DNA from: Clostridiaceae bacterium DTU079
Lineage (GTDB): Bacteria > Bacillota > Clostridia > Acetivibrionales > Acetivibrionaceae
NCBI GenBank assembly: GCA_001512505.1
Contig: LFSC01000009.1
Coordinates: forward strand, 106,148-170,147
Direction: 5' to 3'
Length of the DNA stretch: 64,000 bases
A program made the translations under genes and the position numbers. This document shows positions 26,967 through 35,384 of the stretch, in pieces. Every line of letters starts with the position of its first letter. Position 1 is the first letter of the stretch. A model generated the notes under the pieces. It was not told where the DNA came from. It saw nothing but the letters and a program-made list of their open reading frames with translations, and ran no database searches.

Positions 26967-27003
26967 GGGTACCGACACATAAAATCCTTTAGTGCCAGTA
27001 CCC
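26967..27003 (-). terminator. Terminator of ppdK
   Basis: GGGTACCGACAC and GTGCCAGTACCC arms (26967-26978 and 26992-27003) with a 13-nt loop, 78 nt past the ppdK stop. The following minus-strand run TGTTTTATAT is a weak U tract. Confidence 0.6.
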
Positions 27004-27080
27004 TCTTTATAAATCACTTTTAAATCCTTAGCATATAAGTTTTAACAAGCTCTGCCTATGGTTTTCCTGTCTTAACTTGA

Positions 27081-29708
27081 TTAACCTTTGTTCATAACTA
27101 CAGCCTGTGCTGCAGCAAGCCTTGCAATCGGTACACGGAACGGAGAACATGAAACATAGTTCAAACCTGTTCTGTAACAGAACTCAATAGATGATGGATC
27201 TCCACCGTGCTCACCGCATATACCCAGCTTAATATCCGGTCTGGTTTGCTTTCCAAGTTTTGCCGCCATTTCTACAAGTTTGCCCACACCGGTCTGGTCA
27301 AGCTTTGCAAACGGATCAAAATCATAAATCTTTTTACTAAAATATTCTTCAAGGAACTTTCCTGCATCGTCACGGCTGAAGCCAAAGGTCATCTGGGTAA
27401 GGTCATTGGTTCCGAAGGAGAAGAATTCAGCTTCTTTTGCTATCTCATCCGCAGTAATAGCAGCCCTTGGAATTTCAATCATTGTTCCGACCTTGTATTC
27501 AAGCTTCACACCCGATTTCTCAATGATTTCATTGGCAGTTCTTACAACAACATCTTTAACATATTTAAGTTCTTTTACGTCTCCCACCAACGGAATCATT
27601 ATTTCAGGAACAACATTTATATTCTTTTTACTTACATTTATTGCAGCTTCAATAACAGCCCTTGTCTGCATTTCCGCAATCTCAGGATAAGAAACCGCAA
27701 GACGGCATCCTCTGTGACCCATCATAGGATTGAGCTCGTGAAGGTCCAGCACAATTGTTTTCAATTCATTAAATGTCATTCCCATTTCTTTTGCGAGGGC
27801 TTCAATATCTTTATCTTCCTGAGGCAGGAATTCATGAAGCGGCGGATCCAAAAATCTTATTGTAACAGGATTTCCTTCCATAGCCGTAAACAGAGCTTCA
27901 AAGTCACTCCTTTGCATCGGAAGGAGCTTGTCTAAAGCTTTTCTTCTCTGTTCTTCCGTTCTTGCCACAATCATTTCCCTCATTGCAGGAATTCTGTCTG
28001 CCTCAAAGAACATATGCTCCGTACGGCAAAGTCCTATACCTTCGGCTCCGAATTTTCTTGCCTGCTCAGCGTCTTTCGGAGTGTCGGCATTGGTTCTTAT
28101 TTTAAGCGTCCTGATTTCGTCGGCCCAGCTCATCAGAGTTGCAAAATTACCTGTCATTTCAGGCTCTATGGTAGGAAGCTTTTCTCCGTATACATTACCG
28201 GTTGAACCGTCGAGAGAAATCCAATCACCCTCAACATATTTCTTTCCGCTCTTATCAACAAAGTATTTTTCTTCTTCATTTATCTTAATTTCACTACAGC
28301 CTGCAACACAGCAAGTACCCATACCGCGGGCAACAACAGCTGCATGGGAGGTCATTCCGCCACGGCCGGTAAGTATACCATTAGATACATGCATACCTTC
28401 AATATCCTCTGGTGAGGTTTCAAGTCTTACCAGCACAACATTCTTTTCCCCGTTCTTATATGCATTTACCGCATCTTCCGATCTGAAGTAAATCTTCCCG
28501 GTGGCCGCTCCCGGTGATGCCGGCAAACCTTTTGCAATAGGTACTGCAGCCTTGAGAGCTTTCGGTTCAAAGTTCGGATGGAGCAAAGCATCCAGCTGCT
28601 TCGGATCCACCTTCATAATAGCTTCTTCCTTGGTAATCATTCCTTCATTTACCAAATCAACAGCAATCTTTAACGCAGCAGCAGCTGTTCTCTTTCCGTT
28701 TCTTGTCTGGAGCATAAAGAGCTTTCCTCTTTCAATGGTAAACTCCATGTCCTGCATATCTCTATAATGCCTTTCAAGCTTTTCGGCGATATCCACAAAC
28801 TGGTTATAAACTTCCGGCATAATTTCCTTGAGCTGATCTATGGATTGAGGAGTCCTGATACCTGCAACAACGTCCTCACCCTGGGCATTCATGAGAAATT
28901 CTCCATACAGCTTCTTTTCGCCGGTGGACGGATTTCTTGTAAAGGCAACACCGGTACCCGAATCATTTCCCATGTTACCGTATACCATTTCCTGAACGTT
29001 TACGGCAGTACCCCAGTCACCGGGTATATCATTCAATCTTCTATAAACAATTGCCCTGGGGTTGTCCCATGAACGGAAAACAGCTTTAACTGCTTCCATC
29101 AACTGAACTTTCGGATCCTGCGGGAAATCTGTTCCCTTTTCCTTCTTGTAAAGCTCCTTGTACCTTTTCACCACTTCCTTAAGGTTCTCAGCGGTAAGTT
29201 CAGTGTCTAAAGTTACATGATTCTCTTCCTTTACATCATCGAGAATTTTTTCAAACTTATTCTTTTCCACTTCCATAACTACATCGCTGAACATTTGAAT
29301 AAACCTTCTATAGCTGTCATATGCAAATCTTTCATTGTTTGTAAGCTTTGCAAGACCAACCACAACTTCATCATTCAATCCAAGGTTTAATATTGTATCC
29401 ATCATACCGGGCATGGATGCTCTTGCACCGGAACGAACTGAAACAAGAAACGGATTTGACGGGTCACCGAATTTTTTACCAACTATTTCTTCAGTCTTCG
29501 CCAACATAGAATATATTTCATCTTCTATTTCCTTTGCTATAACCTTTCCATCCTGATAATAGCGTGTACAAGCCTCGGTCGTTACAGTAAATCCTCTTGG
29601 TACAGGAAGTCCTAAACTTGTCATTTCTGCAAGGTTAGCACCCTTACCTCCGAGAAGGTTTCTCATTGATGCATTACCTTCGCTAAATAAATACACATAC
29701 TTTGCCAT
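27081..29708 (-). CDS. ppdK: Pyruvate, phosphate dikinase
   Basis: Interconverts PEP, AMP and PPi with pyruvate, ATP and Pi. In C. thermocellum-like organisms that lack pyruvate kinase activity it is a main route between PEP and pyruvate. The 875-aa length is standard. The N-terminal nucleotide-binding domain begins KYVYLFSEGN and LLGGKGANLAEMTSLGLPVP; SGARASMPGMMDTILNLGLN is a nucleotide-binding motif; the phosphohistidine domain has GGMTSHAAVVARGMGTCCVA; the PEP/pyruvate barrel contains EGIGLCRTEHMFF and FGTNDLTQMTFGFSRDD and ends LGICGEHGGDPSS. The ATG follows a clear AGGAGG. It is monocistronic with a hairpin in its leader at 29786-29839. Confidence 0.98.
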   Translation of the reverse strand: MAKYVYLFSEGNASMRNLLGGKGANLAEMTSLGLPVPRGFTVTTEACTRYYQDGKVIAKEIEDEIYSMLAKTEEIVGKKFGDPSNPFLVSVRSGARASMPGMMDTILNLGLNDEVVVGLAKLTNNERFAYDSYRRFIQMFSDVVMEVEKNKFEKILDDVKEENHVTLDTELTAENLKEVVKRYKELYKKEKGTDFPQDPKVQLMEAVKAVFRSWDNPRAIVYRRLNDIPGDWGTAVNVQEMVYGNMGNDSGTGVAFTRNPSTGEKKLYGEFLMNAQGEDVVAGIRTPQSIDQLKEIMPEVYNQFVDIAEKLERHYRDMQDMEFTIERGKLFMLQTRNGKRTAAAALKIAVDLVNEGMITKEEAIMKVDPKQLDALLHPNFEPKALKAAVPIAKGLPASPGAATGKIYFRSEDAVNAYKNGEKNVVLVRLETSPEDIEGMHVSNGILTGRGGMTSHAAVVARGMGTCCVAGCSEIKINEEEKYFVDKSGKKYVEGDWISLDGSTGNVYGEKLPTIEPEMTGNFATLMSWADEIRTLKIRTNADTPKDAEQARKFGAEGIGLCRTEHMFFEADRIPAMREMIVARTEEQRRKALDKLLPMQRSDFEALFTAMEGNPVTIRFLDPPLHEFLPQEDKDIEALAKEMGMTFNELKTIVLDLHELNPMMGHRGCRLAVSYPEIAEMQTRAVIEAAINVSKKNINVVPEIMIPLVGDVKELKYVKDVVVRTANEIIEKSGVKLEYKVGTMIEIPRAAITADEIAKEAEFFSFGTNDLTQMTFGFSRDDAGKFLEEYFSKKIYDFDPFAKLDQTGVGKLVEMAAKLGKQTRPDIKLGICGEHGGDPSSIEFCYRTGLNYVSCSPFRVPIARLAAAQAVVMNKG

Positions 29709-30355
29709 AAAAAAACCTCCTATTCTTTTTTTTATTCTGAACTGTGAAACAGGAAGGTTTTCCTATAAAGCTTTAAAACAGTAAAAAGCCTATAATGTTT
29801 TCAATATGTATTTAGAAAAACATCCCTAAAAATAGGCTTCTTCCACACCTCTAAAGCTCTATTTCGCCCATCCCGGTTCACAAATCGGCTTCTATGTATT
29901 AAATAGTATTATTTTATTTTCTCTCTATTATTAATAAATTTGAGGTTTGATAAAATTATTTGTAAGCTTTTTATCCCTTAACCCATCTAATTATAACATA
30001 TAATTATTTTTTTTCATTACTTTTTTTTAAAACTTATCATTTTTCTTAAAAAACTTTTCTTAAGCGGGATTACCTTAATAAACTTCCCCAAAATTGCAGT
30101 TTTCATACTTTTTCTTAACAGATGCTTATTCCCTTCAAAACGACATTTTTCTTCTATAAGTAACATATTATGCTTTTTAGCATAAAAAAAACGCTTTTTG
30201 TACAAAAATACTTCTCAATTTTATTATAATATTTTATTATTGTATTATAAGTAAAAAATTTATTTCATATAATTATGTTTGTATTCTTTTTTATTTCATT
30301 TCTTGGAGGTTCATATAATTAATCAGCATTTTAATTCAGATGGGGCTGATATCAA
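29709..30355. other. Divergent intergenic region, ppdK to radical SAM gene
   Basis: Very AT-rich. It contains the ppdK leader hairpin (29786-29839) and a T-rich track at 29920-30300. A TTGGAGG at about 30302 does not lead into the radical SAM frame at proper spacing. An AT-rich 62-codon minus-strand frame (30017-30205) is Lys/Phe low complexity and looks spurious. Confidence 0.4.
29786..29839 (-). promoter_or_regulatory. Terminator-like hairpin in the ppdK leader
   Basis: AAGCCTAT (29786-29793) and ATAGGCTT (29832-29839) close a longer stem with inner arms ATGTTTT and AAAACAT. On the minus strand it is followed by TTTTT, about 78 nt upstream of the ppdK start. It looks like an intrinsic terminator inside a 5' leader, compatible with attenuation of ppdK. 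No specific ligand or mechanism is known to me. Confidence 0.45.
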
Positions 30356-31435
30356 ATGTGTGTTTGTCTTACGGATTCTAAAACAGGACAACCGGTGTTC
30401 TCTCTCCAGTGGCACATAACCGCAAAATGTGATCAAAAATGCACTCATTGTTATATGTATGGCTCACCCTTTTATGAATCGGAAACCAAAAATGAGCTGT
30501 CTCTTTCAGACTGCAAAGCAATTATAGATGATTTTAGCGATACCATAAGGGACTTATCAAGAAAAGGATGTATTTATTTTACAGGCGGCGATCCCTTGCT
30601 TCGTGAAGACTTCTTTGAAATATTAAAGTACACTGCAAAAAGAAACCTTTATCCCATCGGAATTGCCGGAAACTCATATCACCTGGATTATGACACAGCT
30701 ATGCGGCTTAAGGAATACGGTGTATCCATGTATCAAATAAGCCTTGACGGTCTTTCGGACACCCATGACCGTTTCAGAAAACCCGGGAGCTTCAAAGACG
30801 CATTAAGGGCTTTTGAAGTTCTCAACAAAGCAGGAATCGATTCCATGTGCATGTTTACGTTAAGCAAGCAAAACATGGACCAATTAATTCCCGTAATCAA
30901 ATTGGCAGCTGAAATCGGTCTGGCTGGCTTTGATTTTGACAGGGTCGTACCTGTAGGATCGGCAAAAAATTTGAAGGATCAAACTATCGAGCCTTTGGAA
31001 TACAAAGAACTTTTATTGAAAGTGAATGAAGAATACAAGAGTCTTAGGGCAAAAGGCTGTAAAACCCGGTTTGGCTACAAAGACAACCTTTGGGTTCTTG
31101 TACAGGATGAAAAGGGCATTGAGTCCTCTCAAAATCCCGTTCCCGGTGGATTCGGTATAAAAAGAGGTTGTTTGATAGGTTATGCAGGATTGGCTGTTTT
31201 AGCTGACGGCAAAGTAATGGCCTGCAGAAGGCTTCCAATAATCATAGGCAAGCTTCCTCAGCAAAAAATATGGGATATATTTTTGGAATCTTCGGTTTTA
31301 GAGGAATTAAGGCGCTTTGACAAGCTCGAAAAATGCAGTTCTTGTGACAATTTTGAACACTGTAAAGGATGCCGTGCTGTTGCATACGGATATTACGGCA
31401 GTTATTATTCAAAAGACCCGGGCTGCTGGTTGTAG
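30356..31435 (+). CDS. Radical SAM/SPASM peptide-modifying enzyme candidate
   Basis: Radical SAM protein of 359 aa. The [4Fe-4S]/SAM motif CDQKCTHCYMYG lies at about residues 26-38, followed by YFTGGDPLLRED and SLDGLSDTHDRFR. The C-terminal SPASM/twitch region has Cys at CLIGYAGLAVLADGKVMACRR and then CSSCDNFEHCKGC and a last Cys near the end, enough ligands for two auxiliary clusters. This architecture is typical of enzymes that cross-link or otherwise modify ribosomal peptides. It has only a weak GGGG upstream of the ATG. It is followed 55 nt later by agrB and an agrD-like peptide on the same strand. Its substrate is not proven; the AgrD-like peptide or an unseen peptide are candidates. Confidence 0.85.
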   Translation: MCVCLTDSKTGQPVFSLQWHITAKCDQKCTHCYMYGSPFYESETKNELSLSDCKAIIDDFSDTIRDLSRKGCIYFTGGDPLLREDFFEILKYTAKRNLYPIGIAGNSYHLDYDTAMRLKEYGVSMYQISLDGLSDTHDRFRKPGSFKDALRAFEVLNKAGIDSMCMFTLSKQNMDQLIPVIKLAAEIGLAGFDFDRVVPVGSAKNLKDQTIEPLEYKELLLKVNEEYKSLRAKGCKTRFGYKDNLWVLVQDEKGIESSQNPVPGGFGIKRGCLIGYAGLAVLADGKVMACRRLPIIIGKLPQQKIWDIFLESSVLEELRRFDKLEKCSSCDNFEHCKGCRAVAYGYYGSYYSKDPGCWL

Positions 31436-31490
31436 GTGCATATTATACCCTTTCACCGATTATACTAAAATCTAACAGGATGGTGTTAAT

Positions 31491-32126
31491 GTGTCGTTAT
31501 TACACAAGCTATGCAGCAATTTAACCGATGCCATTAAAACAAAGGTAAAATCCGTTGACGAAGGAAAAGCCGAAATAATTCATTACGGTCTTTATTTGTG
31601 GATCACCGACACGATAAAACTGGCAATGATTCTTATAACTGCTTATTTTCTGAATATTTTAACAGAAACCGTTATATTTCTCATTAGCTTTGGTCTTTTA
31701 AGAACCTTTGCAGGAGGAGCCCATGCTAAAACTTTTATGAGCTGCTTGATTTTAAACAGTCTAATAACCTTTGGAACAGTGTATCTATCGATATGGCTTT
31801 CATTTATAAACCCAATAATAATCTGTATGGCTATAATGCCTTTTTGCACCTTAGCAGTTTACTTCTATGCACCTTCAGACCACGAAAACAAACCTGTAAC
31901 AAGTAAAAAGCAGCGAAAAAGGCTGAAAACTATTGCCTATATTATACTGTTTTCTGAGTTGTCGTTATCGATTTTATTTAATCAGAGTTTGATAGCTTTT
32001 TCAATTTTTGCAGTTTGCCTAGGCATACTTCCCATAACCTATAAAATAATGGGAAACCGCTATGGAACCGGCCAGCAGGATAACTCTAAACGGATAAAGC
32101 AAGCAAGAAAGGAGGGATCGTTATGA
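31491..32126 (+). CDS. agrB: AgrB-type accessory gene regulator protein
   Basis: Membrane endopeptidase that processes the AgrD pro-peptide into a cyclic thiolactone signal. The 211-aa length and about six hydrophobic segments fit. LLRTFAGGAHAKTFMSCLILN contains the conserved His and Cys of the catalytic pair (segments RTFAGGAHAKTF and SCLILN). The GTG at 31491 is preceded by AGGATGGTG. Its stop (TGA at 32124-32126) overlaps the ATG of the agrD-like gene by four nt (ATGA), a classic sign of translational coupling. It is probably co-transcribed with the radical SAM gene upstream; a TATACT sequence between them could be part of a second promoter. Confidence 0.9.
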   Translation: MSLLHKLCSNLTDAIKTKVKSVDEGKAEIIHYGLYLWITDTIKLAMILITAYFLNILTETVIFLISFGLLRTFAGGAHAKTFMSCLILNSLITFGTVYLSIWLSFINPIIICMAIMPFCTLAVYFYAPSDHENKPVTSKKQRKRLKTIAYIILFSELSLSILFNQSLIAFSIFAVCLGILPITYKIMGNRYGTGQQDNSKRIKQARKEGSL

Positions 32127-32290
32127 TTAAAAAACTAATATTACCGCTTAAAAATTACAACATATCTACTTTACTGTTAGGTATACTGGCACTGTTTGCA
32201 GCATGCATCGCCCAACTTTCCTCCAACAGCTGTGTTGCCTGGTCCTTCGAACAGCCTAAAATGCCCGAATCGTTAAGAAAATATGATTAA
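32123..32290 (+). CDS. agrD: AgrD-like signal pro-peptide, 55 aa
   Basis: Small gene with GGAGGGA six nt upstream of its ATG. MIKKLILPLKNYNISTLLLG is an amphipathic N-terminal leader typical of AgrD, followed by the hydrophobic ILALFAACIAQ, then a presumed core around SSNSCVAWSF and an acidic/Pro tail EQPKMPESLRKYD. The tail aligns with the conserved (D/Y)EPxxPxEL recognition segment that follows the staphylococcal and listerial signals, so cleavage would fall near the Phe-Glu junction. The core has one Cys (residue 37) followed by five residues (VAWSF), so the thiolactone ring would have five or six members. A second Cys (28) is in the leader. It ends just before a strong terminator. Confidence 0.85.
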   Translation: MIKKLILPLKNYNISTLLLGILALFAACIAQLSSNSCVAWSFEQPKMPESLRKYD

Positions 32291-32294
32291 GTTT

Positions 32295-32324
32295 AAAAAA
32301 GCTCCGGTTCTTCCGGAGCTTTTC
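32295..32324. terminator. Bidirectional terminator between agrD and the GHKL kinase
   Basis: AAAAGCTCCGG and CCGGAGCTTTT (32297-32307, 32313-32323) form an 11-bp perfect stem with a 5-nt loop, flanked by A and T runs on both sides. It serves both convergent transcripts. Confidence 0.92.
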
Positions 32325-32329
32325 TAATA

Positions 32330-33661
32330 CTACGGTCTAATAATCAATTCCTGTCTGAATCTGGATGTTTCAGCCTGAGTATTTAGCATTACATTTTCAT
32401 ATTTAGAAATAATTCTCTTCAAAATACTAAGACCTAATCCCCGACCTTCTCCTTTAGTCGAATAACCCTCTTCGTAAGCTTTTGCAACATTTACTTCTTC
32501 CGAAGTTGCATTTTCTATAACAAAGCTTACATTTCCGTCCATGCTTCTTATAAACAATTCCACAACCTTTCTTTCACTGGTGCCGGCTGCCTCTATTGCA
32601 TTATCCAGAAGAATTCCCAGAACCTCACAGAATTCCGACATTTTCATCCCTATTTCACTTATCTCGCCTTCCGTTACCACTTTAAAATCAACCTGCGTTT
32701 CTCTGGCATACTCATACTTGTCCATAATGAGCCAAAGAACACCCGCATTTTTGATGTTTGCCATTGAAAGGTTGTCTAAAAAACTTACTTTAGAAATATT
32801 ACCGCACATTTCATTATAATATCTTTCCACCTCATCCCACTTCTTAGTCTTTATATATCCGCCAAACACGGAAAGAATATTGTTATAGTTATGTTTAAAC
32901 CTTCTAAGGTCTTTAATAATAGTATCCAACACTTTATTGTAAAAAATCTGATATTCAAGTTCCTGGCTCTTTGTTTCAAGCTTGAAAAAAGTGTTTGTGT
33001 TAAACAATGAAAACAACATAAATACAATAAGGAGGAGCATACTTATTGCAAGGGTTGTTATATCCGTTACCGTAGAATATTTTTCATAATAATTAAAGTT
33101 TAAAGTCATAATTACAAGCACAAGGCATATATAAATAATATTTGTCCTGTAAGCCTTCCACCGTATATCTGCATTGAAGGAAGAAAACACCTTGAAGGAT
33201 TTTATTATCGCAAGTATTATTATTACCACCGAATTAATTATAACCATACTGATAATGCTATTTAACAATGACATTTTAACATCAACATATTCAATACCAA
33301 AGGCTTTAAATACCAGTGAAGCAATAACATTTCCAATCGCAAGAAATAACAAATAAAAAAATTCACAAATAACACATTTAATAAGCTTCAACTTAAAAAA
33401 ACACCTGAGCAAAATAATGAAAGTAGCCGTGCAAAAAACGGTCCTAAATGTCATTGCCAAATTTGGTGAAATCATTACAAGCACATAATTCGAAAAACCC
33501 ACAATAATCCCTAGAATAAATATGCACATCACAGCATAAGCAGCTATCAATTTAAACCGAAATTTGGTGTTGAAAATAATTTCTGCCGTAAATGCTGCCA
33601 GAAAAGCTGAACCGACAACCGTAACCAGATTATCGATAATAAAGCTTAACCAATCCTGCAC
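32330..33661 (-). CDS. AgrC-like GHKL sensor histidine kinase
   Basis: Membrane sensor of 443 aa. About six hydrophobic helices occupy residues 1-215, then a short linker and a GHKL kinase core. The presumed phospho-acceptor is in RRFKHNYNNILSVFGGYI, the N box is EVLGILLDNAIEAAGTSE, and the G box is GRGLGLSILKRIIS. This layout matches AgrC and related peptide-pheromone kinases (HPK10). It lies convergent to the radical SAM-agrB-agrD set and shares a terminator with it. No LytTR-type response regulator (AgrA) is in the window, so the output partner must be elsewhere or absent. Ligand specificity is inferred from proximity. Confidence 0.85.
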   Translation of the reverse strand: MQDWLSFIIDNLVTVVGSAFLAAFTAEIIFNTKFRFKLIAAYAVMCIFILGIIVGFSNYVLVMISPNLAMTFRTVFCTATFIILLRCFFKLKLIKCVICEFFYLLFLAIGNVIASLVFKAFGIEYVDVKMSLLNSIISMVIINSVVIIILAIIKSFKVFSSFNADIRWKAYRTNIIYICLVLVIMTLNFNYYEKYSTVTDITTLAISMLLLIVFMLFSLFNTNTFFKLETKSQELEYQIFYNKVLDTIIKDLRRFKHNYNNILSVFGGYIKTKKWDEVERYYNEMCGNISKVSFLDNLSMANIKNAGVLWLIMDKYEYARETQVDFKVVTEGEISEIGMKMSEFCEVLGILLDNAIEAAGTSERKVVELFIRSMDGNVSFVIENATSEEVNVAKAYEEGYSTKGEGRGLGLSILKRIISKYENVMLNTQAETSRFRQELIIRP

Positions 33662-33787
33662 AAAACCCCCTCCTTAGGTTTTTTCAATATTATCTATATA
33701 CTTATCTATACATGATGTATACATAAAAAGTATATATCATCAAATATCATAATACACGAAAACGATCTTTTTGGCAAAGAAAATTAA

Positions 33788-33814
33788 TAGGCATTACCGA
33801 AAAAGTAATGCCTA
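33788..33814 (-). terminator. Hairpin downstream of glyS
   Basis: TAGGCATTAC and GTAATGCCTA form a perfect 10-bp stem with a 7-nt loop, 139 nt past the glyS stop. The minus-strand tail is ATTAATTTTCTTT, a weak U tract. It could also end transcription toward the kinase promoter. Confidence 0.55.
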
Positions 33815-33952
33815 CAGATATTCACTTTACATATATTGTTGTAAAGCCAATTATACCGATAAAATAATTGCGATATTATGTCAACTATTTCTGACAAATA
33901 CAAACTAATATAAATATTATCGCAAAACATATGCAATTCTTACCTGAACGTA

Positions 33953-35341
33953 CTAAAAATCAAACTTCCCTTCAAAATAAGTTAAAAGTTCATCAATTTT
34001 TACTCTCACCTGCTGCATGGTATCACGATCTCTAATAGTAACACTTTGGTCATTCAGTGAATCGAAATCAAAGGTTATACAATATGGCGTACCTATCTCA
34101 TCCTGCCTTCTGTATCTCTTGCCTATACTTCCGGTCTCGTCATATTCACAGTTATACTTCTTTATAAGCATTTCATAAACCTTGTATGCATCGTCCCCAA
34201 GCTTCTTTGAAAGGGGCAAGACAGCTATCTTTACCGGTGCAATGGCAGGATGGAAACGCAGCACCACCCTAATATCTCCCTTTTCCACTTCTTCCTCATC
34301 ATATGCCTCACACAGAAAAGCAAGAGTCACCCTGTCGGCACCTAAAGAGGGTTCTATACAATAAGGAATGTATTTTTCATTTGTATTAGGATCAAAATAT
34401 GATAGATCCTCCTTCGAATGCTCTGCATGCTGCTTTAAGTCAAAATCCGTTCTGTCGGCAATTCCCCATAATTCTCCCCAGCCAAAGGGAAATTTATATT
34501 CTATATCAGTTGTGGCATTGCTGTAATGGGATAATTCTTCCTTGCTGTGGTCACGCATTTTAAGATTGTCTTTATTGATATTAAGGTTTAAAAGCCAATT
34601 ATAGCAAAAGTTCTTCCAGTAGTCGAACCATTCCAGGTCTTCTCCGGGCTTACAGAAGAATTCCAGCTCCATCTGCTCAAATTCACGGGTCCTGAAAATA
34701 AAATTACCCGGTGTTATCTCATTTCTGAAGGATTTTCCTATCTGCCCAATACCGAAAGGTATCTTCCTTCTGGTTGTCCTTTGGACGTTTTTAAAGTTTA
34801 CAAATATACCCTGGGCTGTTTCAGGCCTTAAAAAAATTTCTGCTTTTGAATCCTCGGTAACTCCCTGATAGGTCTTGAACATAAGGTTGAATTTTCGAAT
34901 ATCTGTGAAGTTTTTGGAACCGCAATTGGGACAAGTTACTCCTTTTTCTTTTATGTAATCAACCAATTGTTCGTTTGTCCAACCGTCAACCTTTACATTT
35001 TCTCCGTTTTTCTCATTCCAGTCTTCAATCATCTTGTCTGCTCTATGGCGCATCTTACAGTCCTTGCAGTCTATAAGAGGATCGCTGAATCCTCCCACAT
35101 GCCCTGAAGCTACCCAAACCTGGGGATTCATCAATATGGCACAGTCCACACCAACATTATATGGGTTCTCCTGGACAAACTTCTTCCACCATGCCTTCTT
35201 AACATTATTCTTTAGCTCAACTCCGAGCGGACCGTAATCCCAAGCATTAGCCAAACCTCCATATATATCGGATCCCGGATATACAAATCCCCGGTTTTTT
35301 GACAGAGCTACTATTTTCTCCATTGTCTTCTCTACTTGCAT
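33953..35341 (-). CDS. glyS: Glycine--tRNA ligase, alpha2 dimer type
   Basis: Class II aminoacyl-tRNA synthetase that charges tRNA-Gly; the single-chain (eukaryotic/archaeal-like) form rather than glyQ+glyS. The 462-aa length is right. Motif 1 region [19 protein letters not shown], motif 2 around [21 protein letters not shown], and motif 3 in [18 protein letters not shown]; the C-terminal anticodon-binding domain starts near [11 protein letters not shown]. Two Cys-rich pairs (CKDCKMR and CPNCGSKNF) look like a zinc-binding insert. The ATG follows AGGAGGCAATG. No T-box is seen in the 43-nt gap to coaBC, and it probably reads through from that operon or from its own promoter. Confidence 0.96.
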   Translation of the reverse strand: MQVEKTMEKIVALSKNRGFVYPGSDIYGGLANAWDYGPLGVELKNNVKKAWWKKFVQENPYNVGVDCAILMNPQVWVASGHVGGFSDPLIDCKDCKMRHRADKMIEDWNEKNGENVKVDGWTNEQLVDYIKEKGVTCPNCGSKNFTDIRKFNLMFKTYQGVTEDSKAEIFLRPETAQGIFVNFKNVQRTTRRKIPFGIGQIGKSFRNEITPGNFIFRTREFEQMELEFFCKPGEDLEWFDYWKNFCYNWLLNLNINKDNLKMRDHSKEELSHYSNATTDIEYKFPFGWGELWGIADRTDFDLKQHAEHSKEDLSYFDPNTNEKYIPYCIEPSLGADRVTLAFLCEAYDEEEVEKGDIRVVLRFHPAIAPVKIAVLPLSKKLGDDAYKVYEMLIKKYNCEYDETGSIGKRYRRQDEIGTPYCITFDFDSLNDQSVTIRDRDTMQQVRVKIDELLTYFEGKFDF

Positions 35342-35384
35342 TACATTGCCTCCTTAAACCCTTACTTATATATTCATTAATATT

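Noticed and set aside
30017-30205. 62-codon minus-strand ORF
   Set aside because: Lys/Phe low complexity in a very AT-rich stretch, no ribosome site, no recognisable homology.
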